Shown piece by piece: positions 36,509 through 45,507 of a DNA stretch of 64,000 bases; positions within the stretch are counted from its first letter, which is position 1, and each line of letters opens with the position of its first letter. The translations under genes were made by a program, and so were the position numbers. The stretch covers positions 1 through 64,000 of the forward strand of contig NZ_VUYU01000028.1 in NCBI RefSeq assembly GCF_011682065.1. The letters are read 5' to 3'. A model generated the notes under the pieces. It saw nothing but the letters and a program-made list of their open reading frames with translations. It was not told where the DNA came from and made no database searches. The stretch is from Massilia rubra. Its GTDB lineage: Bacteria > Pseudomonadota > Gammaproteobacteria > Burkholderiales > Burkholderiaceae_D.

Positions 36509-37564
36509 GTGAGCCGCCTCCTGCAAGCGGGCGACGCCTGCATCGTGGCGCAGCACCAGCCGGCGCTGGTGTTGGACTACGCGCGTTCGCGCGAGCTGGC
36601 GCCGCGCGCCATCCTGGCCGGCACCGGCATGGACGCCCTGCGGGCGCCGGACGCGCAGCAAGCGATTACCCCCACCGAATATCTGCAACTGCTGGCCAAC
36701 GTGGCGGCCGGCCTGAAAAGCGCGGAGACCAGTTTCATGCTGGGCCAGCAGATGCTGCCCGGGCATTTCGGGGCCTTGAGCCACGCGCTGATGCAGGCCC
36801 ACAGCTTGCGCGAGGCAATCGCCCTGCTGGTGCGCTTCCAGATGCAGCTGTGCCCCTTGCTGGCGCCGCGTTTTCGCGAGGAAGGCGATCTCGCCGTGCT
36901 GTACTGGACCGACAGTTTCGGCGCCGGCGCGCAGCGCGGCTTCCTGGTGGAGATGCACATGACCGCCATGAGCGCCATGTGCCGCTGGCTGGGCGGCGAG
37001 CGCCTGCCGTGGCGCTACTGCTTCAACCGCACCCCGCCGCGCTACACCGAGCAGCACGAGGTGCACCTGGGCGAACAGCTGCGCTTTCACTGTCACCTCG
37101 ACGCCATGCTGATCGACGCGGCCTGGCTCGACCGCCCGTGGCCGCGCGCCAATGCGATGGCGGCGGCGGTGGCGCGGCGCAGCGTCGACGCGGCCCACGC
37201 CGGCGGCCAGCGCAGCGTTCTGTGCGCCCTCTACGATTATCTGCTGGAGCACATCCGCAGCGCGCCGACCCTGGAACAGTGCGCGATCCAGTTCGGCGTC
37301 AGCCCCGCCACCTTGAAACGCCACCTGGCGCGCCACGGCAGCCACTTCCAGGCCGAACTCGACCAGGTACGCGCCCACGTCGCCCTGCGCCTGTTCCACG
37401 GCGGGCGCCACGACAACGACGCGGTCGCGCGCCATCTCGGATTTCATGACGCAAACAACTTCCGCAGGTCGTTCAAACGCTGGACCGGCATGACCCCCAT
37501 GCTATTAAGGCAAAGCCTGGAAGCTTATCGCTTGCAATCGGGAGATACATCGGCCATAATCTAA
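36509..37564 (+). CDS. AraC-family regulator with Arabinose_bd-type N-terminal domain
   Basis: 351 residues from the GTG at 36509, 7 bases after the GGDEF gene. The longer frame upstream lies inside that gene and is not credible as protein. N-terminal ligand domain of the AraC/OruR type (TPTEYLQLLANVAAGLKSAE, LPGHFGALSHALMQAHSLRE, FNRTPPRYTEQHEVHLGEQL); C-terminal double HTH (TLEQCAIQFGVSPATLKRHL, VARHLGFHDANNFRRSFKRW, TGMTP). Such regulators often respond to amino acids or fatty acids. Its stop codon overlaps the first base of a Fur box for hemP. Confidence 0.88.
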   Translation: MSRLLQAGDACIVAQHQPALVLDYARSRELAPRAILAGTGMDALRAPDAQQAITPTEYLQLLANVAAGLKSAETSFMLGQQMLPGHFGALSHALMQAHSLREAIALLVRFQMQLCPLLAPRFREEGDLAVLYWTDSFGAGAQRGFLVEMHMTAMSAMCRWLGGERLPWRYCFNRTPPRYTEQHEVHLGEQLRFHCHLDAMLIDAAWLDRPWPRANAMAAAVARRSVDAAHAGGQRSVLCALYDYLLEHIRSAPTLEQCAIQFGVSPATLKRHLARHGSHFQAELDQVRAHVALRLFHGGRHDNDAVARHLGFHDANNFRRSFKRWTGMTPMLLRQSLEAYRLQSGDTSAII

Positions 37565-37582
37565 ATGAGAATTGTTCTCATT
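37564..37582. promoter_or_regulatory. Fur box upstream of hemP
   Basis: Perfect interrupted palindrome AATGAGAATTGTTCTCATT, a close match to the 19-bp Fur operator, placed 16 bases upstream of the hemP ATG. It should repress hemP when iron is plentiful. Its first base is the last base of the AraC-type stop codon. Confidence 0.85.
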
Positions 37583-37597
37583 CACTGAAAGGCAGCG

Positions 37598-37774
37598 ATG
37601 AATACCACCCAACAACCCGTGCGCGTGATCCCGGCGCCTGTCGCACCTGCGCTTCCGCTGCGCGTCAACAGCCAGGAACTGCTGCGTCAGGGCAAGTCGA
37701 TCCAGATCGAACACGACGGCAAAATCTACGAATTGCGAGTCACCCGGCTTGGCAAGCTGATCCTGACCGCCTGA
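37598..37774 (+). CDS. hemP: HemP-family hemin uptake protein
   Basis: 58 residues after AAAGGCAGCG. Small basic protein with the HemP core: LPLRVNSQELLRQGKSIQIE, HDGKIYELRVTRLGKLILTA. The family is Fur-controlled and, in Burkholderia relatives (HmuP), acts as a co-activator of haem-uptake genes; its biochemical role is still debated. The Fur box immediately upstream supports iron control. No haem receptor or transporter genes follow, so hemP is separated from the usual hem/hmu cluster. Confidence 0.9.
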   Translation: MNTTQQPVRVIPAPVAPALPLRVNSQELLRQGKSIQIEHDGKIYELRVTRLGKLILTA

Positions 37775-37845
37775 TCCATCAACCCCCAGCCAGCCAGCGT
37801 TGCACCCGCCAGCCAGCCTCCCCCCTTTTCTAACAGGAGCAACGC

Positions 37846-38178
37846 ATGGCTATCGCTATCGATATGGCAGGACCCGCAGTTACCGCACCGAACGGCGCGC
37901 CGCCCCAGCCCGAACTGCTGGTCTCAGCCGCGCTGCACCTGATGTCGCATTACAGCGCCAATGCCGCGCAAGCCGGGCCGTGCCTGAAGCTGGCGTCGGT
38001 GATCGAGCGCCATTTGAAAGCGCTGGCCAGCCATGGCGACTTGAATCCGGTACTGCGCGCAACCTGCCAGCAGTTGTCGGAACAGTGGGCGGCGGTGGTC
38101 GACCAGGCGCTTCCGCGCCCGTCGCGCCCGACCCTGTTCAAGCGCTTCGTGGGCGGAGCGCGCCCGGCCACGCGCTAG
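37846..38178 (+). CDS. Hypothetical protein downstream of hemP
   Basis: 110 residues after a good AGGAGCAACGC site. No family recognised. The middle is helical with Cys and His residues (LLVSAALHLMSHYSANAAQA, CLKLASVIERHLKALASHGD), the end basic (PTLFKRFVGGARPATR). It lies 71 bases after hemP on the same strand, so it may share the Fur-controlled transcript. A small cytosolic protein of the iron response is a guess. A GC hairpin (38208-38225) follows. Confidence 0.65.
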   Translation: MAIAIDMAGPAVTAPNGAPPQPELLVSAALHLMSHYSANAAQAGPCLKLASVIERHLKALASHGDLNPVLRATCQQLSEQWAAVVDQALPRPSRPTLFKRFVGGARPATR

Positions 38179-38241
38179 GGCGGCGCTGCCCCAAGCGCAC
38201 GCTTGCCCCGCGCCGGTCGGCGCGGCCGAACGGCGGGGCGC

Positions 38242-38706
38242 TCAGTTATACGCCTTGCTTCTGAACAGGCCGAAAAACAGCCATGCCCCGCTCAGGGTCA
38301 GCGCGATATAGAAGATATAGCCGATCCAGCCAAACCCTTTGTACTTCTTGCCCGGCAGCCTCAGGGTATGCGGGTCGTCGCGCAGATATTCAATCTCGAT
38401 GCGCTCGCCGCTGCCGATTTGCTCCTGCAGCTCTTTGCTGATCGGCCATTTGGCCACCGCCACCCGCGTGCCGCTCACGGTGCGGAACTCGATATCGGCC
38501 ACGGCAACGCCATTGCGCGCCGCCTTGCTGGCTTGTCCATCGTCTCCCGCCGAACGTTCTTCGATGTTCTTGAACACCATCACCCGCGCCATTTCGCCTT
38601 GCTCACGGTAGGTACGCTCGACTTTGCGTTTGTCCAGGTCGTCCAGCAATGCCGCGGAGCCGAAAAAGAAAAAGATCAGGGAAAAGACGAAGATGTATTT
38701 TTTCAT
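38242..38706 (-). CDS. DUF3592-like membrane protein
   Basis: 154 residues from MKKYIFVFSLIFFFFGSAAL (ATG at 38706). A TTG at 38748 with an AGGTG site would add 14 residues and cannot be excluded. Two membrane helices at the ends (residues ~4-20 and ~125-145, GYIFYIALTLSGAWLFFGLF) flank a domain like DUF3592 (IEFRTVSGTRVAVAKWPISK, ERIEIEYLRDDPHTLRLPG). Function unknown; such proteins are inner-membrane. It stands alone and convergent to the hemP-side genes. Confidence 0.7.
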   Translation of the reverse strand: MKKYIFVFSLIFFFFGSAALLDDLDKRKVERTYREQGEMARVMVFKNIEERSAGDDGQASKAARNGVAVADIEFRTVSGTRVAVAKWPISKELQEQIGSGERIEIEYLRDDPHTLRLPGKKYKGFGWIGYIFYIALTLSGAWLFFGLFRSKAYN

Positions 38707-38865
38707 GGAGAAGCTGAACCGACACAGATTGAAACTGGGAAAAAACAATTACACCTAAGTAAATACCAGCCATCTTCCCACCAGCATCTGCACCAAGCAA
38801 GTTCCGTCGCACCACGGTGCTGGCGCCAGATGCAATTCCACGGCGTCATCCTGCCGAATAGCAAC

Positions 38866-38879
38866 TGAAAACGTTTTCA
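38866..38879. promoter_or_regulatory. LacI-family operator upstream of the LacI regulator
   Basis: Perfect 14-bp palindrome TGAAAACGTTTTCA with the CG centre typical of LacI/GalR operators, 109 bases upstream of the chosen start of the LacI-family gene. Autoregulation is the simplest reading. No other copy was seen in the window. Confidence 0.7.
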
Positions 38880-38987
38880 AAATCGCTTAGCCTGTGTACA
38901 CTCTGGCCGGCTGTTTATATCGTGGGTTGTACCAGTTATGGTAATCTCGCGGTGACAGCCGCTCCGCACCCTACCAGGACCCATCCC

Positions 38988-40007
38988 TTGACCGACCACG
39001 ACAACGCTGCCCCACCCTCCACCCTGATCGACGTCGCGCGTCACGCGGGCGTCTCGCCCAGCACCGTATCGCGCATCCTGAACGGCACCGCCAAAGTCTC
39101 GGACGACAAGCGCGCCGCCGTGATGGCCGCGATCGAGAAAATGCATTTCGCGCCGAACCAGATGGCGCAGGGCCTCAAGAAGGGGCGCTCGATGACCATC
39201 GGGATCGTGGTGCAGGATATTTCGAGCCCGTTTTTCGACGAGACCCTGCGCGGTGTCGACGATGGCTTGAAGGGCACCGGTTACGCCTCGGTGATCGTGA
39301 GCGGCCACTGGAATGCGGTCGAGGAAACGGAGCGCATCCGCCTCCTGCTGGCGCGCAAGGTCGACGGCATCATCCTGCTGGCCGGGCACCTGGAAGACGA
39401 CATCATTTTGCAGTTTGCGAATCATCGTCCGATCGTCTCCACCGGGCGCGACCTGCGCACCAAGAGCGCGCTCGGGTTCAAGCTCGATAATGAAAACGGC
39501 GCCTTCATGGCGGTGCGCCACCTGGTCGAACTGGGCCACCGCCGCATCGCCTTCGTTACAGGCCCGTCGCATCACCGCGATGCCGACGAGCGCCTGGTTG
39601 GCTACAAGCGCGCGCTGGCCGAATCCGATCTTGAGTATGACGACAAGCTGGTGGTGGGTGGCGACTTCCACGAGTCCGGCGGCCTGTTGGCGGTGAACCA
39701 CCTGTTCGAGACCAACCAGCAGTTCACGGCGGTGTTCGCGGCCAATGACCTGAGCGCGTATGGGGTCAGGTTGTGCCTGTACCGCAAGGGCATCCGGGTG
39801 CCGGACGATATTTCGCTGGTCGGTTTCGATGACTTGCCGGGGTCGTCGTACACCACGCCGCCGCTGACCACGATCCGCCAGCCCTTGTACGACATGGGCC
39901 GCATCGCCACCAACGCGCTGCTGGCGCTGATCAACGGCGAACCGGTGATGGCGCAGATTCCGCCGCTCGAACTGGTGGTGCGCGAGACCACGCGCCGGGT
40001 GCGTTAA
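38988..40007 (+). CDS. LacI-family transcriptional regulator
   Basis: 339 residues from a TTG at 38988 with ACCAGGAC at good spacing; a GTG at 38922 would add 22 unlikely residues. N-terminal HTH (TLIDVARHAGVSPSTVSRIL, hinge NQMAQGLKKGRSMTIGIVVQ) and a periplasmic-binding-protein-like sensor domain (ISSPFFDETLRGVDDGLKGT, VRHLVELGHRRIAFVTGPSH, VPDDISLVGFDDLPGSSYTT, LTTIRQPLYDMG). The ligand is probably a sugar. No sugar genes are adjacent, so its targets are elsewhere; the operator at 38866-38879 suggests it also controls itself. Confidence 0.9.
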   Translation: MTDHDNAAPPSTLIDVARHAGVSPSTVSRILNGTAKVSDDKRAAVMAAIEKMHFAPNQMAQGLKKGRSMTIGIVVQDISSPFFDETLRGVDDGLKGTGYASVIVSGHWNAVEETERIRLLLARKVDGIILLAGHLEDDIILQFANHRPIVSTGRDLRTKSALGFKLDNENGAFMAVRHLVELGHRRIAFVTGPSHHRDADERLVGYKRALAESDLEYDDKLVVGGDFHESGGLLAVNHLFETNQQFTAVFAANDLSAYGVRLCLYRKGIRVPDDISLVGFDDLPGSSYTTPPLTTIRQPLYDMGRIATNALLALINGEPVMAQIPPLELVVRETTRRVR

Positions 40008-40014
40008 GAACGCC

Positions 40015-40380
40015 TTACAGCTGCGCCACGCAGAAGTCGGTCATCGCGGCCAGCACGCTGGCGTCTTCACCGACCGCACCGGAGACGGTGATGTGCATGT
40101 CCGGATGATCGAGATGCAACTGCTCGACGATCAGCGGCAGGTCGCGCAGCAAGTGCCCGCCCTGCCCTAAAAACACCGGCACCACCGTCAGCGCCGTCAC
40201 GCCTTGCGCCGCCAGTTCGGCCACGCGCTCGGGCAGGCGCGGCTCCATCAATTCCAGGAACGCCAGCGAGACCGGAACGTCCGGCACGCGCGCCTGGGTC
40301 AGCTCGCGCAAGCGTTCGAACGGCGCGGCCCAGGTGGCGGCGCGGGCGCCGTGGGCAAACAGGATCAGGGCGCGGGTCAT
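40015..40380 (-). CDS. cbiX: CbiX/SirB-type sirohydrochlorin chelatase, single-domain
   Basis: 121 residues from the ATG at 40380, which shares a base with the lptG stop (TGATG). Short CbiX family: ALILFAHGARAATWAAPFER with the metal-site His, LAFLELMEPRLPERVAELAA, LTVVPVFLGQGGHLLRDLP with the second His. It inserts Fe or Co into sirohydrochlorin. Together with cobA (29651-30430) it would serve sirohaem for CysI. Coupling to the lptFG operon is a positional oddity without known functional reason. Confidence 0.85.
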   Translation of the reverse strand: MTRALILFAHGARAATWAAPFERLRELTQARVPDVPVSLAFLELMEPRLPERVAELAAQGVTALTVVPVFLGQGGHLLRDLPLIVEQLHLDHPDMHITVSGAVGEDASVLAAMTDFCVAQL

Positions 40381-41564
40381 CAGTGTCTTTCCACCCACCA
40401 TAGCGCCCCAAGCGCCAATAGCAGGAATAGCAAACTCGGGGCGATCGCCGTCAGGACGGCCGGCATGTTACTGAGCAGCCCGACGTGGGCGAACAGGTTA
40501 TTGATCAAAATGAAGCCGACGCCGATCATGATGCCGATGAAGATCTTCAGGCTCACGCCGCCGCTGCGGGTGTGCAGGTAGGCGAACGGCAGCGCCAGCG
40601 CCATCAGCACGAAAATGGCCAGCGGGTCGAACAGCTTTTTCCAGAACGCGATCTTGAAGCGCTCGGTCTCCTGCCGGTTCTCGGCCAGGTGGCGTGTATA
40701 GATCGCCAGTTCCGTGGCCGACATGCGCACCGGGTCGGAAGCCGATACCGAAATGATTTTCGGCGTGATCTCGGACACCAGCTCCATGCTCGGCAGCTTG
40801 CGGGTGGCGACCATGCTGGTCTCCTGGCCAAAATTGCCCAGCGCGCCGGCGCCCGCCACCGGCTTGCCGCCCGGCGGCGGCAGTGTGCGCGTGTTGGTAA
40901 AGCGCGTTTCGGTCACGTCTTCCAGGCGCCAGGTGCTGTTACCGGTGAAGACCGCGCGCGCCGCCGTGATCAGCGAACGCATGCGGAAGTTGGTATCGAA
41001 CTCGTACAGCCGCACATCGAGCATCTGGCCGTCGGTGCGGAACTGGCGCACGTTGAAAAAACGCGAGCCGGTGACAAGCCCCTTGGTGCCTTCGCTGCGC
41101 ACGATATCCTTGGTCCACATCCCGGAGCGGAACTCCTGCGACACGGTGGCGCCGCGCGCGCTCAGTTTGAGTTTTTCTGCCAGCGGCGCGGTGCGCGGCG
41201 CAATCAGTTCGCCGAACACGAAGGTGATGATGACGAACACGAAGCCGATCTTAAACAGCATCCATGCCGCCATCTGGGTCGACATGCTCGACGCGCGCAT
41301 GATGGTGAACTCGGAGCTCGACGCGAACTGCGCCATCGTATAGATGGTGCCGATCAGGGTCGCCACCGGCATCACCTCGTACACATGGAACGGCACGCGC
41401 AGCAGCACATACAAGAAGGCGTGCTGGATCGCGTAGCCTTCCTTGCCCACCGACGGCAATTCGCCGGTCAGGTCCATGAAAGCGCTCAGCGCCAGGAAGG
41501 CGACCAGCACAAAGGCGACGGCCTGCGCGATCGAGACCGCGAAATAGCGTTGAAGGACCTTCAT
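40380..41564 (-). CDS. lptG: LPS export permease LptG
   Basis: 394 residues from [20 protein letters not shown] (ATG at 41564), overlapping the lptF stop as ATGA. Six membrane helices in two groups flank a periplasmic beta-jellyroll domain (~residues 105-290), the layout of YjgP/YjgQ permeases. LptF and LptG with the LptB ATPase move lipopolysaccharide from the inner membrane to the Lpt bridge. The last helices (PLAIFVLMALALPFAYLHTR) and a basic end are present. The N-terminal segment FMDLTGELPSVGKEGYAIQH is typical. Confidence 0.93.
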   Translation of the reverse strand: MKVLQRYFAVSIAQAVAFVLVAFLALSAFMDLTGELPSVGKEGYAIQHAFLYVLLRVPFHVYEVMPVATLIGTIYTMAQFASSSEFTIMRASSMSTQMAAWMLFKIGFVFVIITFVFGELIAPRTAPLAEKLKLSARGATVSQEFRSGMWTKDIVRSEGTKGLVTGSRFFNVRQFRTDGQMLDVRLYEFDTNFRMRSLITAARAVFTGNSTWRLEDVTETRFTNTRTLPPPGGKPVAGAGALGNFGQETSMVATRKLPSMELVSEITPKIISVSASDPVRMSATELAIYTRHLAENRQETERFKIAFWKKLFDPLAIFVLMALALPFAYLHTRSGGVSLKIFIGIMIGVGFILINNLFAHVGLLSNMPAVLTAIAPSLLFLLLALGALWWVERH

Positions 41565-42703
41565 TTCGCGCCTCCCGCCGGCGCCGCATGATCGATCCGG
41601 CCGCGCTTCATGGCCGCCCACAGCACCAGCGGATGGTAGCGGTGGTTGACGTTCAGGCGCCACGCGAACATGCCCACCACGAGAACCGCGACGAACAGGT
41701 GCAGCGGCCACCAGGCCATGTAGAAATCGGACTTGCCCTGGCGGACATTGGCCTCGGCCAGCTTGGTCAGGTTGATGTACGTGAAGAAGATCAGCAGCGC
41801 GATGATCAGGTTAGCCGCACTGCCGGCGCGCGGATTGACGAAACCGAGCGGAATGGCCAGCAGGATCAGGAGCAGGCAGGTAATCGGCGCGGCGATGCGG
41901 TACAGCAGTTCGGACTGGGTGAAGCGGTTCGGGGTTTCGAGCAGCTCCTGGGTGGACATGGCGTCCGACGAGATGTCGCCATCCATCGAGGTGTTCTTGC
42001 TGGCCACGCGCATGCTGTAGCGGCCGAATTCCATCGATTGAAAATCGGCCTGGCCCGGCACGCCCTGGTAGCGCCGGCCGTTTTTGAGCACCAGGAACTG
42101 GCCGCCCTTGCCGTCGGACTCGATCACGCCTTCCTTGGCCACGATGACGGAATTGATGTTCTTTTCAACCGTGTTGACGAACACATTCTGCACCACGGTC
42201 GATTCGCCGGTGACGCCTTCGACGAAAAACACGCGGTTGCTCGACGACGATTCCTTGAACTGGCCGGGCGAGACCTTCTTGAGGTCTTCGCGCTTTTCAA
42301 AACGCTGCACGAATTCGGTGCTTTTCATCTTGGCCCAGGGCGTCACGAACAGGCTCAGGGCGCCGGTCAGGATCATCATGGGAATGCCGAAGGTGAGGAT
42401 GGGACGGATCCAGCGCGTGAGCGACAGGCCGGATGCGAACCAGACCACCATCTCGGAGTCGCGGTAGCTGCGCGTGACGACTGCAAGTACCGAAATAAAG
42501 CTGGTGAGAGTCAGGATAGTTGGCAGATAATTCAGCGTTGCGAAGGCGATCAACGCCAGCACGTCGCTCGATCCCACCTTTCCGCCCGCGGCTTTGCCGA
42601 GGATGGAGATCAGGGTCCAGGTGGCGACGATGGAAAACAGCACCGTGAAAGTCGTTCCGGCCGAACTGGCTAATTCACGTTGCAAGGCGCGTTGAAAGAT
42701 CAT
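41561..42703 (-). CDS. lptF: LPS export permease LptF
   Basis: 380 residues, [20 protein letters not shown] at the start. First gene of lptF-lptG-cbiX. Membrane helices near residues 18-38, 60-80 and 100-120, a periplasmic jellyroll ([40 protein letters not shown]), then three more helices. Its start lies 59 bases from the divergent pepA ATG, the usual betaproteobacterial arrangement. The shared gap contains TATAAT (42712-42717), but a -35 with normal spacing is not clear. Confidence 0.94.
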   Translation of the reverse strand: MIFQRALQRELASSAGTTFTVLFSIVATWTLISILGKAAGGKVGSSDVLALIAFATLNYLPTILTLTSFISVLAVVTRSYRDSEMVVWFASGLSLTRWIRPILTFGIPMMILTGALSLFVTPWAKMKSTEFVQRFEKREDLKKVSPGQFKESSSSNRVFFVEGVTGESTVVQNVFVNTVEKNINSVIVAKEGVIESDGKGGQFLVLKNGRRYQGVPGQADFQSMEFGRYSMRVASKNTSMDGDISSDAMSTQELLETPNRFTQSELLYRIAAPITCLLLILLAIPLGFVNPRAGSAANLIIALLIFFTYINLTKLAEANVRQGKSDFYMAWWPLHLFVAVLVVGMFAWRLNVNHRYHPLVLWAAMKRGRIDHAAPAGGAK

Positions 42704-42762
42704 TCGAAAGTTATAATCACAGGTTAGGCAGTGCGCGTCACAAACACGAAACGGAGATTCAA

Positions 42763-44256
42763 ATGGACTTTAGCATAAAAGCATTCGACACAAAGAACAC
42801 CATCACGTCGGCCAAAACCGGTTGCATCGCGGTTGCGGTATTCGAAAACAAAAAACTGTCGCAGGCTGCAAAAGCCCTCGACCAGGGTGGTGACATCACG
42901 GCTGCGCTCAAGTCCGGCGACATTACCGGCAAAGCCGGTTCGACCTTGCTGTTGCGCGGTATTTCCGGCACCGGCGCGGCGCGCGTGCTGCTGGTAGGGC
43001 TGGGCAACGACGAGACGGTCAGCGAAAAAAGCTTCACTTCCGCAGTGAACGCGACGCTCAAGGCTTTCGCCTCGCTCGGCGCCGCGGACGCCATTATCGC
43101 ATTACCCATGACGGATGTGAAAGAGCGTGATGTTTCCTGGGCTGTGCGCACGATCGTCTGCGCCGCCCACGAGAGCGTTTTCCGCACCGATGGCCAGAAG
43201 AGCAAGAAAGACCCGGCCCCGGCCGGCGTGCGCAAGATCACCCTGGCCACCGACGCCACGGGCGAAGTCAAGACCGCGCTGGCGCAAGCCATTGCGATCG
43301 CCAACGGCATGGACCTGACCAAGGAATTGGGCAACCTGTCGGCCAACATCTGCACCCCGACCTACCTGGCCGACACCGCGCGCAAGCTGGCCAAGGACTA
43401 CAAGTTCGACGTTGAAGTACTGGACCGCAAGCAGCTCCAGGCACTCAAGATGGGCAGCTTCCTGTCGGTCACCAACGGCAGCGAGGAAGCGCCCAAGTTC
43501 ATCGTCCTGAAGCACATGGGCGGCAAAGCCAAGGATGCGCCGGTGGTATTGGTCGGCAAGGGCATCACCTTCGACACGGGCGGCATTTCGATCAAGGCCG
43601 GTCCCGGCATGGATGAAATGAAGTACGACATGTGCGGCGCCGCCTCGGTGCTGGGCACCTTCCGCGCGATTGGCGAAATGGGCCTGAAACTCAATGTGAT
43701 CGGCGTGATCGCCGCCTGCGAGAACATGCCGTCGGGCCGCGCCACCAAGCCGGGCGACATTGTCACGTCGATGAACGGCCTGACCATCGAAGTGCTCAAC
43801 ACCGACGCCGAAGGCCGCCTGGTGCTGTGCGATGCGCTGACCTACTGCGAGCGTTTCAACCCGGCCGCGGTGATCGACATCGCCACCCTGACCGGCGCCT
43901 GCGTGGTGGCATTGGGCCATCACAACACCGGCCTGTTCACGCGCAGCGACGACGCCCACGAGAAGCTGGCCGGCGAACTGCTGGCCGCCGGCAAAGCCGC
44001 CAGCGACACCGCATGGCGCCTGCCGATCGAAGAAGTCTACAACGAGCAGCTCAAGTCCAACTTCGCCGACCTGGCCAACATCGGCACGCCGGGCGGCGCC
44101 AGCGTGACGGCGGCCTGCTTCCTCGAGAACTTTACGCGCAAGTACACCTGGGCGCATCTGGACATCGCCGGCACCGCCTGGAAATCGGGTGGCGCGAAGG
44201 GCGCGACCGGTCGTCCGGTACCGTTGTTGTCGACGTTCCTGATCAACCGCGTGTAA
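42763..44256 (+). CDS. pepA: Leucyl aminopeptidase (M17, PepA)
   Basis: 497 residues after a CGGAGATTC site. N-terminal macro-like domain (~1-160) and M17 catalytic domain with the dinuclear-metal motifs: [33 protein letters not shown], and the signature [15 protein letters not shown] cytosolic hexameric aminopeptidase; E. coli PepA also binds DNA, which cannot be judged here. It is divergent from lptF and ends 54 bases before a perfect 36-bp-arm palindrome. Confidence 0.96.
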   Translation: MDFSIKAFDTKNTITSAKTGCIAVAVFENKKLSQAAKALDQGGDITAALKSGDITGKAGSTLLLRGISGTGAARVLLVGLGNDETVSEKSFTSAVNATLKAFASLGAADAIIALPMTDVKERDVSWAVRTIVCAAHESVFRTDGQKSKKDPAPAGVRKITLATDATGEVKTALAQAIAIANGMDLTKELGNLSANICTPTYLADTARKLAKDYKFDVEVLDRKQLQALKMGSFLSVTNGSEEAPKFIVLKHMGGKAKDAPVVLVGKGITFDTGGISIKAGPGMDEMKYDMCGAASVLGTFRAIGEMGLKLNVIGVIAACENMPSGRATKPGDIVTSMNGLTIEVLNTDAEGRLVLCDALTYCERFNPAAVIDIATLTGACVVALGHHNTGLFTRSDDAHEKLAGELLAAGKAASDTAWRLPIEEVYNEQLKSNFADLANIGTPGGASVTAACFLENFTRKYTWAHLDIAGTAWKSGGAKGATGRPVPLLSTFLINRV

Positions 44257-44310
44257 GCGGCGAGATAGCGTACGCTGTCTGACCGCGTGCGCTGTCAGAC
44301 CATCCCCCTC

Positions 44311-44401
44311 AAAACCGTCATTCCCGCGCAGGCGGGAATCCAAGGCCTCTACGCTTAGCGACGGCGCCTTGGATTCCCGCCTGCGCGGGAATGACGGTTT
44401 T
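44311..44401. repeat. Perfect 36-bp inverted repeat with dRS3-like cores
   Basis: Arms 44311-44346 and 44366-44401 are perfect complements with a 19-base loop. The arms contain CGTCATTCCCGCGCAGGCGG and CCAAGGC. The element lies between the convergent ends of pepA and the lipoprotein gene. With AAAA at one end and TTTT at the other it can act as a terminator in both directions. Copy at 5818-5922 (diverged), fragments at 30971-31027 and 59057-59076. Cores match the Neisseria dRS3 pattern ATTCCC-N8-GGGAAT. Confidence 0.92.
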
Positions 44402-44439
44402 GCAGTTGGGGGCCTTGCAAGACGTTGTTTTATCGCGCG

Positions 44440-44901
44440 CTAGTGCAGCGCCGTCCCCGCCGTCTCCGGCGGATCGTTCTGATAATCGCGCGCACCGCTG
44501 CGGCGCATCAGCACCGTGAGCGTTTCCGGGTAATCGAACCCGGCCCCGGTGCGCTTGTCGAGCAGGTATCCCAGCCCCGCGGTCAGCACCGCGTTGCCCA
44601 CGGTGGCGCTGGCGTTGGCACTCGACGCGACCCGGTCCTGCCCCGCACCCACGCCATCCTTCCTGCAATCGATGAACAGATTGCCCGCGCTCTTTTGCAC
44701 GGTCACGTGGCCGGGGGACGTGACGAACCAGCGCCCCTTGTCATTGGTCAGCACGCAGCCGGCGCCGCCAACTTCGCGGTTGTCCAGGATGGTATGCAGC
44801 ATCAACGTCTGCTGGTTCGACTCGCTGATCGTCGCGCAGCCGCCCAGGGCGGCCAACAACGCCAGCGCGCCGGTCCGTAAAAAAATCGCCATCGCGTTCA
44901 T
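44440..44901 (-). CDS. Small lipoprotein of unknown function
   Basis: 153 residues; signal with lipobox LGGC (ALALLAALGGCATISESNQQ), so a membrane-anchored lipoprotein. The body has two Cys besides the lipid Cys (GAGCVLTNDKGRWFVTSPGH, VTVQKSAGNLFIDCRKDG), likely a disulfide, and a Gly/Ala-rich segment that may span a membrane (ATVGNAVLTAGLGYLLD). I do not recognise a named family. It follows the creA gene in the same direction with a 65-base gap. Confidence 0.75.
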   Translation of the reverse strand: MNAMAIFLRTGALALLAALGGCATISESNQQTLMLHTILDNREVGGAGCVLTNDKGRWFVTSPGHVTVQKSAGNLFIDCRKDGVGAGQDRVASSANASATVGNAVLTAGLGYLLDKRTGAGFDYPETLTVLMRRSGARDYQNDPPETAGTALH

Positions 44902-44966
44902 CCAAGGTAGTAGTTCATCCTGTTTACGGCAGCCGTCCAGGATTTCTGAATACTACCCGATGAAAA

Positions 44967-45440
44967 CTACTTGAGCGGAATCGGCTGGTTGGCCGGCACC
45001 GGCACCGCGGTCACGCTGTTTTTCGGGCTGCCGTCGATCAGGCGGTCCGAATAGACCAGGTAAGCGAGCGCATTGCGCTTGGCGTCGACCATGCGCACCA
45101 CGCGTACGTGCTTGAAGAAGATCGAGGCACGCTCGCTGAACACTTCTTCCTGGCGCGGCACTTTGCCGTTGAAGGTGATCGGGCCGACCTGGCGGCAGGC
45201 CACCGACGATTCGGCCTTGTCTTCGGCCAGGCCCACGGCGCCCTTGATGCCACCGGTCTTGGCGCGCGACAGGTAGCAGCTCACGCCGCCGACGACCGGG
45301 TCGTCGAATACTTCGACCACGACCTTGTGGTCGGGGCCAATCAGCTTGAAAGCGGTATCGACCGAGCCCACGGTTTCGGCAGCGGCGCAAACGGCGGCAG
45401 CGGACAGCGCGAGGCTCAAAGCGAGGCGAATCATTCGCAT
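44967..45440 (-). CDS. creA: CreA-family secreted protein
   Basis: 157 residues from [20 protein letters not shown] (ATG at 45440, CCAGGAATAAC upstream). Signal peptide, then the CreA core: [79 protein letters not shown]. The two Cys probably form a disulfide. CreA is a widespread periplasmic protein of unknown function. Longer frames upstream have no support. Confidence 0.9.
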   Translation of the reverse strand: MRMIRLALSLALSAAAVCAAAETVGSVDTAFKLIGPDHKVVVEVFDDPVVGGVSCYLSRAKTGGIKGAVGLAEDKAESSVACRQVGPITFNGKVPRQEEVFSERASIFFKHVRVVRMVDAKRNALAYLVYSDRLIDGSPKNSVTAVPVPANQPIPLK

Positions 45441-45507
45441 AATGTTATTCCTGGAGAGTGGTGCGGGAGGGTGATGCTGGAGCTTGCACTCCAGTTGGCA
45501 GGCAAGA

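Noticed and set aside
38208-38225. GC-rich hairpin between the gene after hemP and the DUF3592-like gene as a terminator
   Set aside because: CCGCGCCG/CGGCGCGG is a strong stem but with a 2-base loop and no T-run; it may be chance in such GC-rich DNA.
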